Assembly (NCBI GenBank): GCA_018398575.1
Contig: JAGTXZ010000021.1
Coordinates: 744,001 to 808,000, forward strand
Direction of reading: 5' to 3'
Length of the DNA stretch: 64,000 nt
Source: Ampelomyces quisqualis
Lineage: Eukaryota; Ascomycota; Dothideomycetes; Pleosporales; Phaeosphaeriaceae
The translations under genes were made by a program, and so were the position numbers. The notes under the pieces are model-generated. The model was not told the origin of the DNA. It was given only the letters and a program-made list of their open reading frames with translations, and searched no databases. Positions 22,507 through 34,445 of this stretch are shown here, piece after piece (the stretch's first letter is position 1; each line of letters begins with the position of its first letter).

Positions 22507-24824
22507 TCAAACCTGCTTTTCACCACTAGGCTGAGCCCGCACGTACGCATCTGGGTGCGTAAGGCCCTTCTTGCGGAGAATGTACGCGTTCCAGGCATAG
22601 CTCATCTGCTTAGTGACAGATGGCGACTGGTGGAGATTGCCCAGCTGATACAAGACAGGCTTCGACAAACCCTTGCGGCGGAGGATGTACGTCTTGAACC
22701 ACCACGGCAAGTTCTGAGTGACCTGGTAGCGCATGTGAGTGCGCGTAGGGACGGCGAAGATGTAGTCGAGCTCTTCCAGAGTGCGCTGCTTGGTCTCGGG
22801 CAACCAGAGGAAGCTGTGTGGTGTTAGTACATGGATACACTTGGAGTGAAGAGGGAGGCTTACATCATAATCACGGCCACGATGTTAAGACCGGAGTATA
22901 ACCCAAACACGCCCTGCGGCTTGAAGACCTTGAGCAAACGTGGTAGCGTAAGCGACAAGACAGCTCCCCAGAAGTTGTTCGTTGCCACGGCCCACGACAT
23001 TCCCATTTCTCTATGAGATAGCGGGAACACCTCAGCTGAGTACGTGAATGGGACAGGGCCTTCACCAGGGCTGTAAAAGGCGCCGAAAAGGTAAATGAAG
23101 AAGGCAATCAGGCCAAGATGCGCCGGTTCGTCCTTGGGGATGTAATAACACATTCCAGCAGCGAGGAGCGTCCAGAACATGTTGGGAAAAGTGAAGAGCT
23201 ATTTCAAAGTCAGCAAATACTTCATACGTATCTCGTACATCAGAACCTACCAATAGTCCACGGCGGCCGAAGGTATCGATAGTCCAGACCGCTGGAAAGG
23301 CGAACAGGAAGTTGACGAGGCCGAACCCGAACGAGGCAATGAGAGCAGTCTTCTCTGACGCTCCACCCTCCTTGAAGATGGTGGAACTGTAGAAAGCGAT
23401 GATGTTAATACCACAAAGCTGCTGAGAAATCATGACGACGAAGGCAGCCAGAGTCGCACGACGAATGCGTGGAATGGTGAACAGTTCAACGAAACGAGTG
23501 AAGAAGTTGCTCTTGGGGCTAAGACCGGCCTCCTTGATCAAGACATCTTCCTGGACGAGTAGAGCATGGGTGTAGTAGAGATCGCGTGCCGCCTGGAAGG
23601 GAGTGTTGCGCAACTGGAGAAACGACTTGTAGGCTTTGGCGTATTTGTGCTTCTTCATCAACCAGCGAGGGGACTCGGGAACGAAGGCGATACCGAGACA
23701 CAGGGGAATGGCCGGAATGAATGCGGAGCCGAGCTGTAGACGCCAGGCAATGCTACCGGTATTCTGGTCGATAGATGTCAGTCAAATGTGAGTAGTTTGC
23801 GGAGAGCTCAACTCACCATCACACAGAGGTTGGCAACGAAACCGAGGAAGATACCGAAAGCCGTCCAGATCTGCCAGCTCATAACGAGGCCCCCGCGAAC
23901 GCTAGCAGGTACGACCTCGGCGGAGAAGACAGGTACAGTGACTTCCTTCAAGCCCATGCCGACGCCTAGGAGCACACGACAGATGGCGAGCTGACCCCAT
24001 GACTGTGTCAGGCCAGAGCCGAGGGGTGCAAGAAGTGAGAAGATGGCGGCGATGAAGATGGTCCACTTGCGGCCAATCAAGTTGTTGATGGGGTCTGTCA
24101 TTCATGTCAGTGTGCTGGAAACATACAAAGTTGAAGTGGGATACGTACCGGAAATCCAAGCCGTGAATAGCGCGATGGCAATGTACGGGCAAGAGTTAAC
24201 GAAGCCAATTATCCAGCTGTTCATCTCGCAAGTGCCATTCGCAGTACACTCAGGACCCGAGTCTGGGATGCCGAAAGCTTGACCGAACGTCAAGTTGGCG
24301 CCATTGGAACCAGTCTGATCCCAGCCTTGGATAGCCGCAGCGACCGAGTTGAGGATGATAGTGAAGTACAGCATGCGCGGAAGCTTGAAGCGATTGGAAA
24401 ACTCTTCGCGGACAGCCACGCGGTCGGCCTCATTGAGCTCCTCCAGTTCTTCGAAAAGCGCAGGATTCTGTGAGAACAAGGCGCCTTTCAGAAGAAGTGG
24501 CTCGACATCTTGCAGGCCGTGCTCTTGAGCGAACTTGTGGACATCGGCGATGAGCTGGTGCTTTGGGATGCCGGTCAATGGGTTGCGGATTCTGTGTGGG
24601 TTAGCGCGAGGGCCAGATTCTTGGGTCTTGGGGCAACTTACTCTCCCTCGAGATTCGCAGTCGTTTGAATGATGCTGTCCTTACGCTTCTGCTCGTCCCT
24701 GGAATGAGAGGCACGGTTCTCAATGTGCGTGCGGGTGGTTTGCCTGTCGAGATTGTTAGCGCGACTGTATTGACGCAAAAGTTTCGACCAAGACTTACAA
24801 GTTCTTGGTGCCCTTGTCCGCCAT
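22507..24824 (-). CDS. MFS sugar porter
   Basis: Seven exons (24824-24799, 24743-24642, 24591-24149, 24094-23817, 23763-23251, 23198-22864, 22813-22507) with introns of 50-55 bp; 667 residues. About 100 cytosolic N-terminal residues precede twelve predicted membrane helices. Sugar-porter signatures are present: GRKWTIF after helix 2, PESPRWL after helix 6, QQLCGINIIAFYSS in helix 7, DTFGRRGLL after helix 8, and PETKQRTLEELDYIF after helix 12. The longer than usual N-terminus and C-terminus carry extra conserved-looking basic segments (two related AYILRKKGL / TYILRRKGL units). The substrate is unknown; hexose, pentose, polyol and quinate transporters share these motifs. The first exon codes for only eight and two-thirds residues, so a different start cannot be fully excluded. 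Confidence 0.88.
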
Positions 24825-26312
24825 GATGAATGGAGTTGAAACCAGGAGCGAAAGGCGTGGTCAAGGGGTGTTGCGGGGAAGCTCTGCAGATAGAGGGAGG
24901 AATAGACTATAAACACTGTGGGGGAGCTTGACCAGTGACTAGTCAATTTGCCACATGGCTGAATTGGGTGACCAGGCCAGAGTTTTCACTCAGTTTCACC
25001 ATATAAAATGCGCTGCGTCAAAGAGTTCTCTCTAGTTCGGCTCTGTTTACCATATCACGCGCTGAGTCGTACGAGCCAAAGAGCGAACAGTCCCTACACA
25101 AGAAGTTGTCAAGAACACAACAACCTAGATGATCTGATTTTCGTCATCTCGTTGTAGATGCGATGTGGGTGAACAATTTGTCGCTCATCCACTCATGCCA
25201 CAACGCTGGGCTTGGAGACAGGCTGTGGCAGCTGAAAGAGGCGGTGGTATTTATTGGATGCAAAGAACCCGACCGTCAGAGAATCTCGGACCTTCCCTAT
25301 ATGCACACCAGTCTCTGCCTGCATATTTCTCACGAAGAGCCACCATACCACCGTCTCAGCGTACATGGCAACGCCGCACTACGCACGAGTCTTAGCGAAC
25401 ATGTTGCCCCCAGCTCCCAAAATACTACGCAATGAGACCGCAGTTCGGAGAAACACAGTTCAACGATGCCGTTACCTGGGTAATTAAGCTACAAACGTTG
25501 CATCCTGTCTCATCCAGATTCTATGTCGGGTCCGACAATTGGTTGGGTCAAGTACGTATTGTTCGAGTAGGGCGCGCAGAAAATACAACTTGTGTCTGAC
25601 ACCGTGTAACCTAGTACTTGCAGCATTACCTAGATCGGTCAAGCATGTCGCAACCGGTGGTCTGGTTCAGCATTTTCACCGGTACCCAGGTAGGTTCGTG
25701 GACTCATTCACCGGTGTAACTCGGTGTATTCACTCAGGTGTATTCCAAACACAGGCTTGGTTTCCCAAGGCTCGCAAACTATCTTGGGCCAGGACTTGTG
25801 GACAATAAGCTCGAGACCATCCACGCCAAATCATGGCGTAGATACTCTGTTTGCGCAAAGCTTTGCTCCTTCAATGCTAGCGCAGATATTCGTACTTATC
25901 TGCACATGGCACGGATGGTTGCATACTACCCTGTAGTGCAGTGTAGCATCCTCAGCTCATGCACGATGGCGCCAAATCGGTGTTGCTCACCACGACGGTT
26001 GTGCGCGAGGCCGACATGAAGCACGCATCAATGCTGACGGGCGTAAATGACGACTTCAATCGGGGAAGCTCAAAAATTGACAAAAGTTACACATATCTTG
26101 TTTGTGTTTATGTGCAGGATCAGAGTTGAATGCTTTGGTAGCCTGGTAGCATTTGGTTACAAATCTTCACGACTTCTTACTGTAAATACCAAGCATCACT
26201 GGAAAAGGTGATGGGTTATCACAGTGTTGGCGCAAGTCTGAATTCATCACAGAATAGGGTCTTTCATTGAGCTGAAGAGTTGAGACGGTGGTTCTATACC
26301 TTGACATTGCAT
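24825..26312. other. Intergenic region, 1.5 kb
   Basis: It spans the sugar-porter promoter and the 3' flank of the Yih1 gene. Frames shorter than 95 codons only; no family, RNA gene or repeat recognised. Confidence 0.55.
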
Positions 26313-27170
26313 TCATTTTTTCCCCTTCTTCTTGATGTCACTTTCTTTGCTGTCTTTTGCGTACCCTCCAAGTACCAGCGCCTCTCTTGCCGCAGTGTTG
26401 ATGATGCGGAAGCGGTCTGGTCCTAATAGTATGCCTCCGTACCATCGTGTGACCACGACAATGACGTCCCAGACATCCATCAGCTGCATGAGATGCAGCA
26501 TGCGTGAGCCGGCAGCAGTTTCCCCATCGTCGTCGCAGTCTTGATAGCTTGTGTCATTTGGACCTCTAATGCGCCAAGCAGTCATGTTATGAGTAGCGCG
26601 GGCAACCTTTTTATCTGTGGCTAGCAAGTGTGCGACATACTGTCTTGCTTGGGCGGGTGACGAGACCGTCGCAGCGCGCGCTAAGAAGACCGATTTCTTT
26701 TCCGTGTATGCTGGGGCGATGGTCCATGGGGGCTCTGGTCCTAAAACCACGATTGGATCTGATGACGGGTGTGACGTCTCTGCTCCAGCTGCCTGATCCT
26801 CGGGATCATTATGAAGATGTAGATCCCCATCCGCTTCTGCTTTCCCCAAGGTCTCTCTCACCTCTTCCAGAAGATCGTAGATACATGCTTCGCCAGGACG
26901 ATATATATCTGCAAGCACGTCTCGTACAAGGTCTACTGCCCTGCTTCCCATGCCTCTGGGGACATCCCGGCCTACGCTCTGAGTGCCGAGCACTGATATA
27001 GGAGCATCAGGGTAGTCTGCGGGGAATTCGATGCGCAAGACTATGGATGGAAAAGATGGCAACCGCAGGCGGAAAGTCCTCGCATCTTCGCCATCCGGTG
27101 CTAGCGTTCCCTCGCCGAAGATTGAGTTTATCGAAATGAGTTCATCCTGGATTGCGTCGTTGGCGGACAT
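26313..27170 (-). CDS. YIH1: Yih1/IMPACT homologue
   Basis: A single exon of 285 residues. The N-terminal RWD domain spans about 1-110 (ELISINSIFGEG, then RIEFPADYPDAPISVLG), and the C-terminal UPF0029/IMPACT domain spans about 160-270 (KKSVFLARAATVSS, HNMTAWRI, DDDGETAAGSRMLHLM, VVVTRWYGGILLGPDRF). Yih1 binds Gcn1 through the RWD domain and restrains activation of the eIF2-alpha kinase Gcn2, tuning general amino-acid control. The open frame extends 115 codons upstream, but that part runs through the promoter and into the divergent gene and has no conservation, so MSANDAIQDEL is chosen. The Lys-rich tail (DIKKKGKK) is unremarkable. Confidence 0.92.
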   Translation of the reverse strand: MSANDAIQDELISINSIFGEGTLAPDGEDARTFRLRLPSFPSIVLRIEFPADYPDAPISVLGTQSVGRDVPRGMGSRAVDLVRDVLADIYRPGEACIYDLLEEVRETLGKAEADGDLHLHNDPEDQAAGAETSHPSSDPIVVLGPEPPWTIAPAYTEKKSVFLARAATVSSPAQARQYVAHLLATDKKVARATHNMTAWRIRGPNDTSYQDCDDDGETAAGSRMLHLMQLMDVWDVIVVVTRWYGGILLGPDRFRIINTAAREALVLGGYAKDSKESDIKKKGKK

Positions 27171-27345
27171 GGCTGGAGAGCGCCGACTAGAGCTCGTGGG
27201 GACGGGGGGGGGCGATCGAGGCGGAAAGCACGCTAGCGTTAACTTAGCGTTAGCGCGCTCTCTGCGCGGAATTCGAACAACGTCGCGTCGCTCCTGCCTC
27301 GCCAGACCTGACCAACCACGCCCTTGTCGAACGGCAGCAGCAGCC
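27171..27345. promoter_or_regulatory. Shared divergent promoter, YIH1/CID gene
   Basis: Only 175 bases separate the two start codons. The stretch contains a G8 run and two close copies of TAGCGTTA (around 27232-27253) in a short GC-rich block. Both genes would share control elements; no known factor site is identified. Confidence 0.55.
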
Positions 27346-29305
27346 ATGTCGCAGAACGACAACTCAAAACGGGTTGCTTCGATGCTAACCATTGCACAGC
27401 ACAAGTTTAAGCAGGCCCTGAAGAAAGAAGACAATGAATACCGCACCCCACCTGTCGCCGTCGAGCTGAGCGCGCAATTCTTGAGCGACCTCGATGCTGT
27501 TCTCAAACAGAACACGCCCGCGAACGTCCAGGTATCTGACTATAAAGCCATTGTGCATGGTTGCCTGTGAGCAGACTAATGGCCAATCATAGAAATGCAC
27601 AGCATGGATTGTCAAGCACGTGGCGTCCTCGAGGTTGCGAATCGCATCCCTCGGAGACTACCTTGTGTCTATATCCAAGTCCGTCTTCGTGGAAGAATCA
27701 GCCGCAGCCTCCGCCAAGCGAGCAGCACGCAGTCGATTCGTTCCTTTGTTGATCATCAATGATGTCCTACATGCTGACAGGTTTCATCGTCGCGGCGCGG
27801 TAAAAATCGGCATATTCGGCAAAGAGTCCATGGGCTATATCCCCGAGCTCGTCGAGCTAGCCACGGCCCACGTGTCTGAAAAGGATTCGCAGAATGAGAG
27901 AAAGCTTCGTGCTCTGATCAATTACTGGGCAATAAATCATCTGTTCGACGCCGACGAGGTCCAGTCTCTTCGAGACAGGGTGGACGAGGGTTTGCTCATC
28001 GCTCAAGGAGGCACACCTGTTCGCAGAAGGAATTATCTCCTCCCGGAGTACCACGGCGATCGAAATGCACAATGGCACGACCTTCCAGCTGCGTACATGC
28101 TCGAGCATTTGATTCGGCACCCCGACCGTCCTATTGATTGGCGACGTATCAAGGTCGCGAAACTCGATAAAAAGCCAGTCAGCCCTCACGTGCGCGGACT
28201 GCTCGACAACTTCTTCGAGAACATCGACCTCAAGTACATGCCGACAGGCGATAATCCAAAGGGCGCGACCAAGAAACACAACTTGTGGCTGGATCCCATG
28301 GGGCAAATTGTCAAGAAGGACAAAGAGGCCGACAAGATAAGCACGGTGTGCAATGGCTATGGATGGTCGATGAAGCTTTGTCAGGATATGCAAAAAGATG
28401 GTCTACCCGAAAGCATCAAGATGGCTCGAGAAGAAGCACAACGTGAAGAGGAGATGGAAGCACTGCGTCCTGCGCCGCAGCAGCGAAATAATGGCCCTCG
28501 TTACTCTCCATCGCCACATCGACGCAGATCCGTGTCCTCCGATTCAGGATACAGGCGCGATCGCGATCGACGCAGCCGTAGCCATAGCCGTCATTCCTCG
28601 AGATCATCTTACGACAGCCGCGCGAATAGCCGCTCCAAGGGCCGCGATCGCTCACGTAGCCGGCGCCGTGTATCCCCACAGCCTGATCGCATGTCGCACG
28701 CGCGTGGCCAGAATAACAGCGGTCGAGGAGGAGATAAGCAGAGACCCCCGCCTAGGCCATACAGCAAGGGCGGTTCCTCGGGCTCAGGACAACAGTGGAG
28801 TGGGCCAGACGCTTCCAACCGCGGTCGAGGCAGTTCAAACCACGGCCAGTACGCAACGTCATCGCAGCATGGTGCCCAGGGTTTCTCCCATGCTTCACGT
28901 CCGCCTTTCAGTGCACCATCATTCCCTCCGCAGCCGCCCATGCCAGGCCAGTTTCCTGGACAGTTCCCCATGCAGCCGTTCCCGCCTGCGCCGTTCCAGC
29001 CTGGTGCCTTCCCCGGGGGTGTGCCGCCGCCGCCTCCACCCAACTACAGCGGACCGTTCCCACCTCCTCCGCCCAACATGACCGCGATGTCAAGTAATCC
29101 TTACCAGTTCGGCGGCAACCAGTTCAGCAACGATGGCTACGGAAACAACAACGCTGGCTATGGTCAGCACGCGGGCTATGGGCAGAACCAGGGAAACTTT
29201 TCGGGTGGTGGAAGAGGTGGGTTCAGAGGTAATCATCAGGGCGGTGGGTACAATAACGGAGGTGGATATGGTGGCCAACAGCGGGGTCAGCGGGGAGGTT
29301 GGTGA
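27346..29305 (+). CDS. CID-domain protein with RS and Pro/Gly tail
   Basis: Two exons (27346-27531, 27593-29305) with a 61-bp intron; 632 residues. The N-terminal third (about 10-180) is a helical repeat of the CID/VHS type, of the sort that reads the RNA polymerase II CTD (AWIVKHVASSRLRIASLGDYL, LLIINDVLHADRFHRRGAV). The middle carries NGYGWSMKLCQDMQKDGLP and an acidic, charged helix. Residues about 365-430 are rich in Arg-Ser dipeptides, and the tail is Pro-rich and then Gly/Asn/Gln-rich (GGRGGF, GQRGGW), as in splicing-associated proteins. The nearest described analogues are CHERP/SR140-type CID proteins; a role in co-transcriptional RNA processing is inferred. Confidence 0.82.
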
Positions 29306-29775
29306 AGGCGGACCACTTGGTTTCAGGGTCGGTGGGAATTGAAGGTTTCAGCGAGTGAGGTCTTGCCAACAGCGTCATAATACAAACGACGAAGTCTGCT
29401 TGCGATTGACTGTCCAATGCGTGCGGTGAAGGCGAAACTAGCGCATGCTATTGTCTCGCATTATATTCTGAATGCACGTGTTGTGCAGTCGTGCCCGGCG
29501 TCGACAAGTCAGCCCGCAAGTGATAGCCATTGCTTCCCCGTTTTACTCACCGCGGATTTTGGCTGCCACTCGCTTTTCTCTCCTCAACGTCGTCCTTAAT
29601 TTTTGCGCTTTGACGCGTGACGCGTCGGCTGCATGTGTAAAAGGGTACGCCGGCTCGGCTTGTCCCGCATCCTCATCATCCTTCCGGCAAGCAACGCTCC
29701 TGCCTAACAATTGCGTCCACTGATGATGGCGGTTGTGGACAGTACAGACAGTGGTATTAGCGGTCTGGCCGCGTG
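29306..29775. other. Intergenic region
   Basis: It lies between two tandem plus-strand genes. Apart from the paired MluI boxes listed separately, nothing is recognised. Confidence 0.5.
29612..29626. promoter_or_regulatory. Paired MCB-like (ACGCGT) boxes
   Basis: GACGCGTGACGCGTC contains two ACGCGT cores one base apart, about 150 bases upstream of the chromodomain-protein start. ACGCGT is the MluI cell-cycle box bound by the Swi6/Mbp1-type MBF complex in fungi, typical of G1/S genes. Binding is inferred from sequence only. Confidence 0.5.
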
Positions 29776-32700
29776 ATGGCGATGCCAAAGCGAAAGCGCC
29801 ATACTAGACGTTCGAACCCGCAGAAAGCGCAGAAACGACCCAAGTACGCCGACACTTCAAGCGACCCTGAGCTTTCCGCGTCGGAGCAGCTGTGGGAGGC
29901 AGAAGACATCCTTGACGAGAGGCGCGTGGGCCGGAAGCTACAGTACCTAATCCAGTGGAAAGGGACCGATCCGGCGACAAAAGAGGCGTACACTCCAACC
30001 TGGGAGCCAGAAGACAATCCGACTCCAGCTCTTCTGGCATCCTGGCACGAAAAGAAGGCCGCGCGGAATCCAGAGAGTGCAACGCGGGACGAGGAGCGCA
30101 GCGGGCCCAGCATACCGCCCAAGAAGCACTCGCTGCAACCACGGCCTAGCCGCAATTCGCGCGTCGTCGAGAGCAGCAGCCCAGAAGCGTCCACGGCTCT
30201 CTCAGTCACCGAAACACTACCTTCACGCCCCTCCACACCCGCTCGCGAGAGCGCGGCGCCGCAGCCACCCTCGAGCGGTCTCACCAGCCCCTCTTGCGCT
30301 GCAACACCGGCGCATCGCCTGTCTCCGAAGATCCACGTGGACCGGGGCAACAGCTTCGACCCCGACGAGTACGAGCGGTTCTCGCAACTGTCAGCTTTGC
30401 AGCAAGCGTCGCTAGAGTCGGAGTCTCGGCGAACCGACCTCGACAGCTCTCAGCTGTTTGCTGCACGGCCCGAGTATCGTGCGGGCATTGTGCCTGATTC
30501 GCAGAGCTCCAGTGGAGAAAGGAGCTTCGTTCCTGCGACGCAGCAGACGACAGGCACGACGCAGCCCAGCTCTACTGCCAGTGACTTGCAGGAAGACGTG
30601 ACAGAGGACTCGGTAGGCTGCTTCGAGACCCAGAACGGGCGCGTCCGCTAACTCGTCTGCAGGGCCTCGCTGAGATTGTTCAGCAACCTCCCTCGCGCGC
30701 ACCTTCGCCAGCGCGTTCCATCCCAGAGACAGTATACGACACCTCGGCAGAGTCGCAGAGTCAGCAACAACAAGGAGAAGCACAGACGCAGGGCGAGAGT
30801 CCGGAGGCACAGCAAGAAAGCAACGACATCGCTGCCGAGGAGGACATCAACCAACTGGGGGCACATTCCACGTCATCTCCACATATTGCGCCGCCCAACA
30901 CAGTCGAATTTCAAGCTGTTGAAGTAGACACGTCGCAACCCACTGTAACTTCACCGTCCACGCTGCAACAAGGTTTACCTGAGACGTGCGGTCAACCTCC
31001 AGTCGGACCGAGGACCTCTGCGCCGACAGAGGACCCGACACAAGACGCAAGCTTTGTGTCGGCAGTGCCGGCAGTGGTAGAGGTGGGGGACTCGCAAGAC
31101 GTCGAGCAGCCCCAACACGAACAGGCTACGGTATGCAGCCTACTCAATTCGATCGCAGCCGCTGCACCGCACGAAAGTAACGACGAGCCTGTTGAACGAG
31201 CACCATTTCCGGGTCAAAAAGGCCAGTCTGTCCAGGACGGTGAAGCTGCCTCCCCCGCAAAACAGTCGGTGGTCGTTGTGGAGCCCAATACCGGCCAGCA
31301 AGTGGCTAGCCAAGACAACACCGAGGCAAGTTTAGCCGAGCATTCAGTATCTAGCGAAGCCGTCCAGTCTTCGTCCCACGATCAACACGCTCTCCCGAAC
31401 CCCTCCACGCCTGCTCCGCATCCAGAGAACCAGAGCAGAGGGCCTGGCCTTGCGGATACAACTGCAGACTTTCCAGCGATTGACGCCCCGGCGCGCCCGC
31501 ATACTGAACGGCCAGACACGGTCCCGTTCGAGACTAGTGCAACTGTGCCCATCCAAGCACCCTCATACAACCGTTACAACGTGCCTCAAGACTCGCACAA
31601 CAGCTTAGTCACGTCGACCCAGGCTGAAGACCAGACCCTTTCCGACGAATCCCTGCAACCCAAGTACCACCACATTGAAGAGGCTGTACTACGCCGAGAC
31701 TTCGCATTCGATTTTGAATCGCAAACGCCACGATCAACTGACCATTCTATTTCATCTCGCGAGCAGAACGCGCAAATCATTCACTCACACAACGAGCTGA
31801 GCACGCAGGACATCAGTGAAGACATCCGCCCAACCGTCGAGCTCCTGGACGCTGCTGAACACTCAAGTCCGGATTCACGACACGATTCTTCTCAAGATAC
31901 GCCAAAACGTCGATTGAGTCCACTCCACAGCTCCTCGCCCATCGCCCAGCCCCCAGACTTTTCTCTCGACACTTTGGGGTCACACGCACCGCCAAGACCT
32001 GAGACGCCCATACCTACATCCTCACTCTCAATCATGGCAACACCGGATGTGGAACAAGAGCTCGATCGGATTATTAAAGAGGCGATTGCCAAACGACAAG
32101 CGGAAAATCCGTTCAAATCAAGTCGCCGCGTGCGCCGATCCAACTTCACACCGTCCAGCGCAATACCGTCTCCGGCAGGGCCCTCCAATGCCGCAGCTTC
32201 AAACACGAACCTGTTGCAGAGTGGCGTATTGTCATCGGTCACTGCTGCTGATGGCACGAGGTCCCCGTCTACTGTCCCTGACCGATCGCCAGCACCACCG
32301 ATGCCGACGTCACTACGCACCATAGCGCTCACGCATGCTAGCAAAGCTGCGGTCGAAGATGACTTACATGATGGTCAGGATAGCACTCCTACCGTTCCTT
32401 CTATCATGACGACACAACCTACTGTTCTTGAAGCCGAAGCCGAAGTCGTCTCTTCAGACAATGAAGAACTCAATGACGCTACTGATGACGACGATGCAAG
32501 CCTGCTCAATGATGACCTGCAGCTGGCTCTCCAAGAACACGTTGTCCCACTGTTCATCGAAGGCCGACAATGCCAGGAATACTCCAGCACTATTATGGGG
32601 AAGGCCGATGTGCTACAAGCTTTTTTGAAAGATCCAGACAATTTCGATCGTATCGACAAGATCAAGAAGCTCTTGTCAGACCTTCGATGTCTCGAAACTC

Positions 32701-34445
32701 ATTTCGATCTCGTGTTTTCAGAAGCCGGCCAACCCCTTGGGAATGACGACGAACAACCCCTTGGGAACGACGACGAACACGACAACGGAACACAAATACA
32801 ATTTGCTCTGACATTTGGCGTCGACAACTCAATCAAGTTCAAATTCCTTCACAGCTTGTTCCATACCTTGCGAGAACAGCACAAGCATATCCTGCTAGTC
32901 ACACAGGAAGACAGTGATGCTCTATACCACATCATCGAGACTTTCTGCAAAGGCAACTATCTACAATACAACATGCCTACTAAGGGTCGCCAGGCAAATC
33001 CGGTGCAAGTTGAGGGTAACCTGTTAATCACCGTCTTTCCGAGCACATCATCTCCAATTGTGCGAGCTGCAGATGTAATCATTTGCTTAGACGGCTTCCA
33101 AACCGCTGCAGAGATTCGGCGGAAACATTGGTCTGCAAATCCTGACATAGAGGTCGTGCCTATTCTTCATCTGGTTATATCTAGAACTGTCGGCCACATC
33201 GAGCGTTACCTGTCTTCTTCCCTTGGAGACAGGGAGCGCATGCACACAATCCTCGCCTGTCTGGCGCATATGAAGAATGAGCTCGGAAAACCCATCGATG
33301 AGGACATGATGAGAGCGCCAAGTGCAGCAAATCACGTAGCTGAATGGATAGAGAGAATGGGACATGACAGAGAGCTGTGGCCGCTTGGCTCTATTGGCAG
33401 CGTTAAAGATGTAATCGAGTTCCAGACGCAGGCAACTCAGACATCACCCCCGTCACCAATACACGAGCGCCCCAAGAGACCTCACGATGATGAAGATCTC
33501 GATCCTGCAAAACGAATGCGGTTGACGCCTCAACCCCAAGATGCGTCGAGCTCATCAAGCATTGGTAATGAGATCGAGATCACACGCATCAGCGACTCTA
33601 TGCCTGGAACGGCCACTGATGATGTTTCAAGCCTAAAAGCACAAATATTGCGCTTGGAGCAAGACCTCAAAGACAAGTGTGCCGCTATGGAGCAAGCCTT
33701 GGAGGACAAATCTGCTGCGATGGAAGCTATTCAAGCATGCTTCAGCGAGAAAGAGGTTATGTGGAACAAACAGCAAACCGTGCACGAAGACTTGGCAAAA
33801 GACTACCGCCTCCTGCAATACAAGGTTCAACAGTTGGAAGAGAAAGACAAGGAGAGAACAACTAGCTACGAGACTCTTCGCACGCGCTTGGAGACGCGCA
33901 CGACCGAGCAACGCGCTCTTGAAGACCAATTGCAAAAGCAACGCGAGATCGATTCCCTCTCTGACTACGAGAAGATTGCTGAGATTACCAAACTGCGCAC
34001 AGATGTAGCTCAGATCACTGCAGAAAAGGATCGAGCAGAGAGGAACGTAACAACTGCTGAGAAGACTATTGACTATATGAAGGAGCAATATCGTCTTGCC
34101 CAGGCTGCAGCTGAGTCTGCTACAGCCCAGGTGAAAGAGTTTGAGGGTCAAATTGCCAAGCTTACTCATCAGGCGTCTGGTGAAGCCACCAAGTTGAAAG
34201 CTATGCATTTCGATATTGTTACCAAGAGCCAGCAGACGCAGCTCAAGAGTCAGGCAGCGGAGATGGCTATCGTCAAGAAGACCTTACAGCTCACCCAGGA
34301 GGACATGGCAAGACTACGGGCAAGCAGTGGCAGGATGGGCGTTGGTACAAGAGCGACTTCAGAAAGGCAGTCGCCGCAGCCGAACAAAGTCAAGTCCAGG
34401 GCAGGGAGCCCGAATACTCGAGTAAGTAACTTGAGGAATCAGTAA
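29776..34445 (+). CDS. Chromodomain / Hda2-3-like silencing protein
   Basis: Two exons (29776-30612, 30663-34445) with a 50-bp intron; 1539 residues. A basic N-terminus is followed by a chromodomain at about 40-93 (LWEAEDILDERR, LIQWKGT, YTPTWEPEDNP). About 780 disordered residues follow, rich in Ser/Thr/Gln/Pro. Then comes a folded region at about 890-1160 (QEHVVPLFIEGRQCQEYSS, KFKFLHSLFHTLREQ, HILLVTQEDSDAL, VIICLDGF) resembling the helicase-like fold of yeast HDA1-complex subunits Hda2/Hda3, and a long coiled coil at about 1265-1495. The layout suggests a subunit that brings a class II histone deacetylase to methylated H3K9, as CDP-2 does in the Neurospora HCHC complex; the equivalence is inference. 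Cage positions are W40, W61 and Thr64 where an aromatic is usual. QPLGNDDE is tandemly repeated (nt 32728-32780). A GTAAGT 24 bases before the stop could start an extra 3' intron. Confidence 0.82.

Noticed and set aside
26313..27515. 400-residue version of Yih1 starting at 27515
   Set aside because: The extra N-terminus is translated from the promoter and the antisense of the neighbouring first exon; the RWD domain begins right after the chosen ATG.
28398..29081. 227-codon frame inside the CID/RS gene
   Set aside because: An alternative-frame shadow of the repetitive RS and Pro-rich coding sequence.
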